In this document: positions 55,515 through 64,000 of the stretch, piece by piece
How the letters are laid out: each line of letters begins with the position of its first letter
Numbering within the stretch: the stretch's first letter is position 1
DNA from: Phialocephala subalpina
Taxonomy: Eukaryota; Ascomycota; Leotiomycetes; Helotiales; Mollisiaceae
DNA length: 64,000 nucleotides
Direction: 5' to 3'
NCBI GenBank assembly: GCA_900073065.1
Contig: FJOG01000032.1
Coordinates: 76,526 to 140,525, forward strand
The notes under the pieces: model-generated
The model's database searches: none
Told to the model about the DNA's origin: nothing
What the model saw: only the letters and a program-made list of their open reading frames with translations
Position numbers and translations under genes: made by a program

Positions 55515-58019
55515 ATGATGCAGGTGTTTCTACTTCTTGGGATCCTCAGCGTCGCCGCTGCAGAGGATGGTCTCGCTGCATGGCTGAGATACGCTCCATT
55601 GCCTGGAGTCAACCATCAAGCAATCCCTTCTAACATTGTTGCTCTGAACACCACGACATCGAGTCCTGTATACTCTGCCGGCGTCGAGTTACAGAAGGGT
55701 ATCCAAGGAATTTTTGGAAAGCACATTGATATTGGTTACGAGAAAGGCGAATCACTTTCGACTATCGTGGTTGGGACCTTCGGTGCCTATTCCCAGGAGT
55801 ATAACAACAACTTCAATGCCCCAGATCTTGAGGAAGATGGCTTTTGGCTCAACACACAAAACGACACAGTCCAGATCCTCGGCCAGAACGAACGAGGCGC
55901 TCTGTATGGTGCCTTCGAATATCTATCTATGCTCGCGCAAGGAAACTTCACCAAAGTTGCATATTTCTCGAGTCCCCATGCTCCAATACGTTGGACAAAT
56001 GAGTGGGACAACATGGATGGAAGCATTGAGCGCGGCTTCGGAGGCCCATCCATCTTCTTTCAGAACGGCCTGATCGTCAATAATTTGACTCGCGCAGCCG
56101 AATATGCACGACTTCTGGCCTCCGTCCGTATCAATGGAGCCATTGTTAACAATGTCAACGCGAATGTGACCCTCTTGACACCACAGAACATTGCTGGATT
56201 AGGGAGAATCGCAGATGTATTTCGTCCGTATGGTGTCCAGCTTGGAATTTCACTCAACTTCGCGTCGCCTCAGACGCTAGGAAACCTGAGTACCTTCGAC
56301 CCTCTCGATCCCTCCGTCATCGAATGGTGGGGCAACATCACAGATCAGATCTACGAAGCAGTCCCTGACATGGCAGGCTACCTCGTGAAAGCCAACTCAG
56401 AAGGCCAGCCCGGACCATTGACTTACAATCGTACACTCGCCGAAGGAGCCAATCTTTTCGCAAATGCTCTGCAACCCTATGGCGGCATCGTCATGTTCCG
56501 CGCCTTCGTGTACAACATGCTCAACATCTCAGACTGGAAAGCGGATCGAGCAAATGCTGCCGTACAGTTCTTCAAGGAGCTCGATGGACAATTCGATGAC
56601 AACGTTGTCGTGCAGATCAAGTACGGACCTATCGATTTCCAAGTCCGGGAGCCGACTTCGCCGTTGTTTGCCAATCTACTGCAGACCAACACAGCCATTG
56701 AGCTTCAAGTAACTCAAGAATATCTTGGACAGCAATGCCACCTTGTCTACCTCGCTCCCCTCTGGAAGACAATCCTAGATTTCGATCTTCGAGTCGACAA
56801 CCGATCATCCACCGTCAGCAACATCATCTCTGGAAAACGATTCAATCGTCCCCTGGGCGGCTCAGCAGCCGTTGTCAATGTTGGAACAAATACGACCTGG
56901 CTCGGAAGTCACCTAGCAATGTCCAATCTCTACGCATACGGTCGACTCGCCTGGAACCCGTCCCTAGACTCGGAAGCAATCCTCCAAGACTGGATCCGCC
57001 TAACATTCGGTCTCGATCCCTCAATCCTCAACACCATAACCCAAATGTCAATGGAGTCCTGGCCAGCGTACGAGAACTACAGCGGGAATCTCGGGATCCA
57101 AACTCTGACCGACATTCTCTACACCCACTTCGGCCCCAATCCCCAGAACATGGATAACAACGGCTACGGACAATGGACTCGTGCCGATCATCTAACCATC
57201 GGCATGGATCGCACCGTCTCGAACGGAACGGGGTTCGCGGGCCAGTATCCGCCCGAAATTGCGGCTATGTATGAAGATCCCTCCACCACGCCTGATAACC
57301 TCCTTCTCTGGTTCCATCACGTGAACTACACCCATCTCCTGCATTCTGGGAACACAGTCATCCAACATTTCTACGACGCGCATTACAACGGCTCGGGAGT
57401 GGCCCAAACATTCGTCCCACTATGGGAGAGTTTGAAAGGCAAGATTGATGATCAGAGATTCGAAGATGTGTTGTTTAGGCAGGAATATCAAGCTGGGCAT
57501 GCGATTGTTTGGCGTGATGCTATTAATGATTTCTATCATAACCTTTCTGGGATCCCTGATTTGGGTGGGAGAGTTGGGAATCATCCGTGGAGGATTGAAG
57601 CTGAGAGCATGGTGCTTGATGGGTATAAAAGCTACACAGTGTCGCCGTTTGAAGCGGCGAGTAATTATTCCGCGGTGGTGACGGTTACGAATAGTACTGT
57701 TGGGACTGCGAGTACGACGCTGGGGTTTCCGGATGGGAAGTATGATGTTGGAGTTAATTATTATGATCTGATTGGTGGGATCTCACACTTTGAGATGTTT
57801 TTGAATGAGAAGAGTATTGGATCCTGGGCAGGGGATTTAGAGAATAGGTTGGGGCATGCGCCGAGTGTTTATTTGGATGGACATTCGGCGACAAGGAAGA
57901 CGATTCGTGGGGTGAATGTTAAGAAGGGGGATGTGTTGAAGATTGTGGGGACACCGAATGGGATTGAGCCTGCGCCGTTGGATTATGTTGTGTTCTTGCC
58001 TGAGGGGGCGATAGATTAG
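55515..58019 (+). CDS. secreted GH67 alpha-glucuronidase
   Basis: Extracellular hemicellulase that removes 4-O-methyl-D-glucuronic acid from the ends of xylo-oligosaccharides (EC 3.2.1.139). It is intronless, 834 residues, the usual length of fungal AguA proteins. The signal peptide is MMQVFLLLGILSVAAAEDG, and either of two adjacent ATGs could start it. GH67 blocks: ILGQNERGALYGAFEYL in the N-terminal domain; PHAPIRWTNEWDNMDGSIERG; VKANSEGQPGP with the catalytic acid; KYGPIDFQVREP and QVTQEYLGQQCHLVY with the two residues described as the base pair; and the C-terminal HHVNYTHLLHSG. Many N-glycosylation sites. The gene is complete and points to plant-biomass breakdown. Confidence 0.96.
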   Translation: MMQVFLLLGILSVAAAEDGLAAWLRYAPLPGVNHQAIPSNIVALNTTTSSPVYSAGVELQKGIQGIFGKHIDIGYEKGESLSTIVVGTFGAYSQEYNNNFNAPDLEEDGFWLNTQNDTVQILGQNERGALYGAFEYLSMLAQGNFTKVAYFSSPHAPIRWTNEWDNMDGSIERGFGGPSIFFQNGLIVNNLTRAAEYARLLASVRINGAIVNNVNANVTLLTPQNIAGLGRIADVFRPYGVQLGISLNFASPQTLGNLSTFDPLDPSVIEWWGNITDQIYEAVPDMAGYLVKANSEGQPGPLTYNRTLAEGANLFANALQPYGGIVMFRAFVYNMLNISDWKADRANAAVQFFKELDGQFDDNVVVQIKYGPIDFQVREPTSPLFANLLQTNTAIELQVTQEYLGQQCHLVYLAPLWKTILDFDLRVDNRSSTVSNIISGKRFNRPLGGSAAVVNVGTNTTWLGSHLAMSNLYAYGRLAWNPSLDSEAILQDWIRLTFGLDPSILNTITQMSMESWPAYENYSGNLGIQTLTDILYTHFGPNPQNMDNNGYGQWTRADHLTIGMDRTVSNGTGFAGQYPPEIAAMYEDPSTTPDNLLLWFHHVNYTHLLHSGNTVIQHFYDAHYNGSGVAQTFVPLWESLKGKIDDQRFEDVLFRQEYQAGHAIVWRDAINDFYHNLSGIPDLGGRVGNHPWRIEAESMVLDGYKSYTVSPFEAASNYSAVVTVTNSTVGTASTTLGFPDGKYDVGVNYYDLIGGISHFEMFLNEKSIGSWAGDLENRLGHAPSVYLDGHSATRKTIRGVNVKKGDVLKIVGTPNGIEPAPLDYVVFLPEGAID

Positions 58020-59932
58020 ATAGAAGAAGGGTTTTGGCCATCTTACCTTTTTGATGCTGCATGAGTTGTGCGCTGTATGCTCCTTCTCGAAATTTCGGAG
58101 CTTTCCCTCGCGAGACCAACATAAACACTCTTGTCGGACGGAGAAGGATAGCTCGCAAATGAGGACTTCTCCATCTTAACTCTTGCCAAGCAGATTCAAA
58201 CCCTACGAATCGCTCTTGACCGTGCAGGATACCTCGCTCGAGATCGTCCTAGCTCGCACATATTCTCTCGAGTGCCGTGACATGGTATGCCAAACCTAGT
58301 ATCTTTCATGAGAAGGAATGATCATGGCAACGGGCCACTTTAGTGACGCTTGCGTAAAATTGACGAGAGGAGACAGTGATTAGGGAAAAACTCAAAGGTT
58401 TGAAGGTTTGCGATGTGGTGCTGTGCTGTGCGAAGGATTCAATGGAGATTACTGGCACCCCTTCGTGCCTTTATGAAAGCTTGACTAGATCCAGCTAGCT
58501 AAATCACGTGGGGAGCTCGTCAATGAGGATAAGCACGCACCGCAGCGATAGAAAGCACCCTCCGGGTCCAGCTCGACTTTCACGTGGTGAGCTTCGAGTC
58601 CAATCACCGTGAAATGAAAAGAATACCTTGGTAGGTGGGTAGTTATACACAAATCTGAGATTTCAACAGTGCAGCCGTTAGCAAGTGAGATACGGCAGGT
58701 GGTGAGAACTCCTAGAATTCAGTGTGTCTAGGAAGCCTGGAGGCATGAGGTGGATGCGAAGCGCTGAAGCCCCGAGCCGAAGCGAATCATTTTCCAAGGC
58801 AACCTTGGAAGATACAAGATCACTTGAACACCTTAAACGTGCTCTCAAAATCTTGCATCTATTGTGGGGATACTCTGACGAGATCGAAAGTAGTCCTTCT
58901 CGCGGCTAGTCTACCCTACCTTGGTAATTTGACACTCTCACAGTTCCAAACGGCGCAGCGCAGCTTGACTCACATTCTGTACCTCCGTAGGCACTCCTCC
59001 TCTGACTCACTTCTAGCTCCTCCAAAATCTATATAAACTCTCTTTCTTCCCTCAAACTTGTCTTCTTTTCTCCTCATCTTAGTGCAAGGGTTTTACACAT
59101 AGCAGTGAGAGTCCGCTCGAGTTTGTGTTTTTGCTAGTTGAAAACTACATCCTGACCACTCCTACCTTACATATACCGGTAGGGAATTTTTGAAACACAA
59201 ATTCTCATCAGAGGAAGTATCTCTTCGTTGCGCATTATCCTGAAGGATGAACGTGAGGAAGAGAGAGCATGTGGGATGGTGTTTGGATGATGGAGGTTGT
59301 TCGGTTGCTGTCATCCGCTTTGGTGCAGGCACATGGTATTGCCGAATGCACTACGGTTAGCACACCATGCATTATATTTTTAGCGCTTCGGTCCCTGACC
59401 TCGCAAGAACCCCCTCGCTAATCGAGCACCCATTGGTTGGTCTTTCGGCGGTACTTAAGATGATCTCCAACGCGGGGTCAGGGAGGAACACTTGCATACC
59501 AATCCGGAAGGACCTTTAACCTTATACTACACCTTAATGTCATGTCGCATCAAATCACGGCTCGGGGATCCAATACCAGTACGCCCAGGTACCATCCAGA
59601 ATCCTGAACGGTTCGGAGGTATGATCTCTTTTGTAGATCCGGACATGAGCGAAGGATTCGTGACACCTTGGACGGCCTCTGGACAACTTCAAGAGAAGCA
59701 CATGCTTTCAACTCGCTCGGAAATCCTAGCACGTGGAGATTTCGTTTCGCCATTGTGGACTTGTGTGGTGCACATGGCTTGTCGGATGGCAGCCGGGTTG
59801 TTCTGCTCCGGGCAAGTGATGGGATATATACTTGAAGCATTTCCCAAGCAGGGTATGAGGGCGAGTGGCAAATCGTTCGTCATAGAGCAGTCTTCTCCAA
59901 CTCACATCGTCTGAACTTGGTAACCCTTCAAG
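58020..59932. other. long intergenic region
   Basis: No gene recognised. A plus-strand frame at 59492-59914 lacks features of a known family and overlaps the start region of the next gene. The rest is unremarkable. Confidence 0.4.
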
Positions 59933-60905
59933 ATGATGAATCTAGCTATTCTCATCACTCTCGGCATACTGGCCAACTTCGTCGTTGCAAATACACCCAT
60001 CGACCCCTCAGTCTTCACCTCCGACCCCCTCACTGCCGTCAAAGCTGCAGCACCTCTATGGCACTTCGACGAAAAGACCTGCTTCCCAACTGCAGCAACA
60101 GAACCTGACGGAAGCCAAACCCCAAGCATCCAAAACGATGATTGTGGGCTCCTCAACGGTGGCTTGGCTTCCGGCTGTCCAGTTCAAGCAGCACAAACCC
60201 AGCAAGAACAACAATCCACTTCGTTCCCAACTTATTATACTATCAGGAACTGCTCAAAAGACAACTCGTGGAGAATTGTATACGATGTTTTCTTTCAGAA
60301 GGTGAGGATCATGCCTGGTCTGGTAGTAGAGATGGCCAGCTGACCTTGAAAAGGATACGGGACATCCATATGACTGGGAATGGGCAGCTGTGAAATTCCT
60401 TCCAAACGCTCAAGGACAATACGTACGTGACGGGATCTGGCTAGAACAAGACGGAAATCACCCATATACCAGTTGGTCCAGCATCCCCAGCACATTTGAC
60501 AAGTACTCCTTCTCTCCAAACCCCGAAAAATTCTCAAACTAATAGAACTTGAAAGTGATACCGACAAGTTCCAATACAACAACCTCAACCGCGACCACCC
60601 AAAGGCCTTCTTCGGAAAATGGAAACACAACGTCGCTCTAGTCTTCAACGACGAGTTTGCGAATGATTGTCTCGGTGCTGTGATCGAGAAGAAGGATTAC
60701 CATAGTGATGATTATGCCTTTTACGCTGCTGATAATTTACTTATCGATACGGTCGTTCCGAGTAAGTTCTTCGTATTCTTGATATGTTGTGAATTTTTGC
60801 TGACGTATTGTTTCAGCAAGCTATTCGTATGGGAATGCAGACTCTACGCCTCAGGCTTTTGAGTCGGGTGGGAAATATGATATTTGTGGGAGTTTGTTTG
60901 CGTAA
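59933..60905 (+). CDS. NPP1-like (necrosis-inducing-like) secreted protein
   Basis: Predicted secreted protein of 270 residues. Exons are 59933-60301, 60354-60502, 60556-60761 and 60817-60905. The signal peptide is MMNLAILITLGILANFVVA. The family motif region reads GHPYDWE where NLPs have GHRHDWE. The histidine, aspartate and glutamate that bind the metal are retained, but the R and second H are changed. Cysteines and tyrosine-rich surroundings and a conserved GKWKHNVALVF tail agree with the NPP1 fold. The second intron needs a TTGAAAG acceptor to keep phase. Some NLPs damage plant cell membranes, and many diverged members do not. The altered heptapeptide favours the latter. A related DUF946-like fold is a possible alternative identity. 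Confidence 0.6.
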
Positions 60906-61585
60906 ATGGAACGTTTGTGGCTCGGTTTGAATAATCTAATGAAATATCTTGTTTCGCAAAGAATTGCATAGTCGGGTGAATCAAGGGATTATCATGATCC
61001 TGAGGCGCTTTCATACATCCCAATCGACAAAGTGAAGTGCTTGTCGATTGATTCAAAAAAGGATCGCCAGATCGGTCGCTTGGGGACTCCTTCCCTCATA
61101 TATTCAACAAAGATAGCAGCAGTACTGAGAAGTCACTCTCCAGCCTTCAAGTGAGCAATAAGTTTGGTCGGTTCTTTGCCTTACTATTCCAAGAGAGCAA
61201 TGAACACAAGTGGCTGGCTCGCAAGTAATACCAGCCCTCAAATTTTTTGGCTTGTCCAATTTGACTCCCATCCGTTCACTGTACTTCTCTTTTAGTAGAT
61301 GTCTAATGTCTGATGCCCTCAATACGTATTTCCACATTCACTTCCGTTCAACCAAATATTCCGACATTTAGAAGCCCGATAGGTAATGACAAATGTCAGA
61401 ATACCGTATGATTTCATTCCCTACTGGAATGGTCGGAAGTCAGCATTTTCTCCTCGGTTTCGGGTAAGCAGACGAGGTAAAGGGAATATATGTAACGCTT
61501 TCTGGCTATTAGTAAGGAGGGAAGCATATTTCCGGAAAACACCCGAGAGTGAAGGGAAGGGCCGGATTGTCCTTGGGTCAGGTAC
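60906..61585. other. intergenic
   Basis: Lies between the NPP1-like gene and the HET pseudogene. A short minus-strand frame (61629-61414) could belong to the decayed HET gene. Nothing else is recognised. Confidence 0.4.
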
Positions 61586-62932
61586 TCATGAAGGTAGGCC
61601 TTTTGATTCAAGCCCACGTGATTGTCCACTCCTGCTTGTGTCTTCTAGCACGGATAAGTAGTTTTCTTCAGAAATGATTGCCCTTGTTGCTGATGTAAAA
61701 ACATCTGCTGTGCACAGAGAGTATTCTAGCTGCACTGACATCAGGGCAGGAGCCAGTGAGCGTAACGCGAATACGGTATCCCTTGAATCATAGCATTCTA
61801 GGCTTCCAAACGAGTCCAGCACCATTTGCGGACCTCTGTATTCTCGATACATTCGAAATCTATGCAGCCGAAGAACATGGAACATGGCCGGGGACCTCGT
61901 CATCTTCTCTACCCGAAATTCCCTGTCAATTTCCGATACACCGCATCTAACGGCTATCTTTCGAGTGTGGTACGCTTCTTGCACTACCCACTACAAGAAA
62001 TTAGTAAGTGGCTTCAAAGGATGCTGAGGATTCGAGGAGTCGAGGAGACGAGGAGACGAGCTCTTCAGGAGCTCGACTCCCTATGAGATGGTAGATTCAG
62101 GACGGGATTTATACATACCAGCCTCTTCCACCAACCTGTGCTAAAGGTTTTCCGACAAGCAAAATATTCCGATACGGAGAGCTCGTACTCAGCAGTCATC
62201 TTCGGAACTGTTGCAAACGCTAGGGAACTCTCCGCAGACTCTTCGCCAAGCAAAACAAGAACATGGTTAGCTTCTTTATAAATTTCCGCCATGAACGCAA
62301 CCTGTGTGCTCCTTTGTTTGATCGATGCAGATTGCATCGATCCAAAACAGGGACTGGTCATTCACCTTTGGGAGAAAGGTATCTCAGTGCCATTGCAGCG
62401 CCATCCACAGATTCGTGGTCACTCGGTGCATTTTTCCGTTTACTTGGATCGAAACGGTAACTGTAGGGTCTCCCCACACATACGACAAGGCAATATATCC
62501 GGGATGGCGTTCATATCGACTATGGTCCTCAACGCTCGGGATAGCGCTCTCCTTCTCCTCGCTATTGGTGGTGATATAGGTCCGGAACAGCTCGCAAGAG
62601 ATAAGACTACCTGGCTCACCAGGAATATTTCTCAGATGCCGAATGGGATGACGGTTCGGGACACCATAGTCCAATGTCTCGTGAATGTATTGCTCTCGGA
62701 TTGTTGATAATTCCAGTTCATTGATAGACTGTTCTTTTGTTCTTGAGATAGATTTCGCTGCACAACGATTCAACGTCGCTAAGTCAATAGATGCGACTAG
62801 GTAGTGTAAAAGGGCAATGGCTCTCCTAGAGGAAAACCACCCTAACTTGCATGATTGTAGTAAACTCATAGGCTTTGGCAAATACTTGACTTCGCTCTCA
62901 TAATTATTCGTCATACGTGGTAGGGCCAGCAA
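61586..62932 (-). pseudogene. HET-domain (heterokaryon incompatibility) pseudogene
   Basis: The reverse strand shows the three classic HET blocks in disrupted form: YIALSYVWGDP near 62480-62440; LFWIDAICIDQ near 62360-62330; and YKEANHVLVLLGEES near 62280-62230. A TGA stop lies in frame between the first two (just after WMALQW), consistent with a CGA-to-TGA change. A frameshift separates the second and third. A later piece (61984-61586) carries the downstream helical part, YDSRDTVFALRSLAP and ADVFTSATRAIISEEN. HET proteins trigger cell death on fusion of unlike strains and are often lost or diverse. This copy cannot encode a full protein. It abuts the AT-rich tract. Confidence 0.78.
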
Positions 62933-63120
62933 AATGGAGTGGCAGAAGGTTCTTGTTGTTTCTCAGAGAGCGGAAAGCTCCTTATGTACTGGAGGACACG
63001 TGGCTAGCACAAACCTCCGAAATTACTACTACAAATAGGGATTTTCGAAGCAGAACAGACCGCCCCGCCACAGTAGTAAAGGGGCTTCAAATGGCTTTTC
63101 AATTATAAAAGGAGGTAAGA

Positions 63121-64000
63121 TATAACCCCCCCAAATCGGCCACCTCGCTTAGTTTATTGCTCTTATATACTTTCGTACTTTAAACTTTTATTTCTTAATA
63201 ACTTTTAATAAATCAATACCAAATCTTATAAAAGCCGAAAATTAATAGTAAAGTTTTTATATATAAAAGAAAATATTTAAAGAATTTCTTAAAATAAAAA
63301 TAAAAATTATTTAAAGAATTTTTCAATTATTAAAAAATATAATTCCTTTTAAAAAACAATAAATATATAATTTTATTAAATAGAATATCAAATTAATTTT
63401 ATATATATTAATAATATTTTAATATAATAATAAATACGTAATTATAAATAATTATAATATAATAATTATAACAAATAATAATATATTTATAAATTATTCG
63501 AAAATTAATAAAAATTAATATATTAATTATTTTTTTAAAAAAATACAAATTTACTATTATATTTAGAAATGGTTTTATTATAAAATATTTTCCAAAAAAT
63601 ATATTATAAAGTTTTAAGAAATTATTAATTTATTATTTTATATTAAAATTTTTAATTTTCAATTTCTAATTTATTAAATTATATATTATAATATTAAATA
63701 TTTTATTAATATAATTTCTAATTGATTTGTAATTATTATTTAAATTATATAGTTTTTATAATTTATATAAAACTTATATAAATTTACGCGTAATATAAAA
63801 AGTTTTATAAGAATTATATAATTATTATTTTTAAATTATTATTTTATATATAAGAGCCTTTTAAATTTCTAATAGAAAAAAATTTAATTTAATATTAATT
63901 TAATTTATTATTATTATTTTATTATATATTTTATATTTTAATTTTTTAATTTTAAAAATTAAAAATTCGATAATAATATATATGAAATTATAATTAATAA
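63121..64000. other. extremely AT-rich tract (AT isochore / RIP-like)
   Basis: From about 63180 to the window end G and C are rare and the DNA is nearly all A/T with abundant TA. The change from ordinary composition occurs within about 60 bp after 63120. No ORF of note is present. In Pezizomycotina such tracts are usually repeats degraded by repeat-induced point mutation. The original repeat cannot be recognised. Confidence 0.85.

Overview
The window is nuclear DNA of a filamentous ascomycete (Pezizomycotina). Genes are intron-bearing with short (about 40-75 nt) GT-AG introns, and the families are typical of these fungi: Zn2Cys6 regulators, HET and 2EXR proteins, Fet3/Abr1-type multicopper oxidases, a GPI-anchored wall protein, a GH67 alpha-glucuronidase and an NPP1-like protein. 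An extremely AT-rich tail from about 63.18 kb looks like an AT isochore. A Leotiomycete-like host is my guess and is not proven by the sequence. Bases 33991-34401 are an assembly gap.

Layout. 0.5-4.4 kb: a small cysteine-rich secreted protein (-), an 8-bp-TSD transposon remnant with a second element nested in it, and a repetitive GPI wall protein (-). 7.2-16.3 kb: 5-oxoprolinase (-), alpha/beta hydrolase (-), MFS vitamin/allantoate-type transporter (+) and mitochondrial NADH-cytochrome b5 reductase (-). 18-23.6 kb: a frameshifted multicopper oxidase (+), a decayed 2EXR gene (-), a tRNA-Thr(AGU) gene (-) and a bactofilin-like beta-helix protein (-). 24.9-26.1 kb: an unrecognised gene. 26.7-40.4 kb: a possible catabolic or secondary-metabolism neighbourhood with a Zn2Cys6 activator (+), MFS transporter (-), 2-oxoglutarate/Fe(II) oxygenase (-), zinc alcohol/polyol dehydrogenase (+), HpcH/HpaI aldolase (-) and Baeyer-Villiger-type flavin monooxygenase (-). 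41-43.1 kb: two small membrane proteins (-). 44.4-51.5 kb: cytochrome P450 (+), a broken Fungal_trans_2 regulator (+), a second broken multicopper oxidase (-) and an intact Zn2Cys6 regulator (-). 52-58 kb: tRNA methyltransferase TRM1 (+), a 785-bp inverted-repeat element and GH67 alpha-glucuronidase (+). 59.9-64 kb: NPP1-like protein (+), a HET pseudogene (-) and the AT-rich tract.

The most striking observation is the tRNA gene at 21774-21959 (-). Its cloverleaf is recovered almost perfectly only if two segments of 50 and 52 nt are removed. Both have pre-mRNA-type GT...AG ends and branch-point-like sequences. A separate 12-nt intron sits at the canonical tRNA position 37/38. If real, this nuclear tRNA carries spliceosomal-looking introns in its D arm and T arm.

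Pseudogenisation is heavy: five genes (two multicopper oxidases, 2EXR, Fungal_trans_2, HET) carry frameshifts, stops or missing domains. They lie among transposon remnants, as expected of a fast-evolving accessory region.
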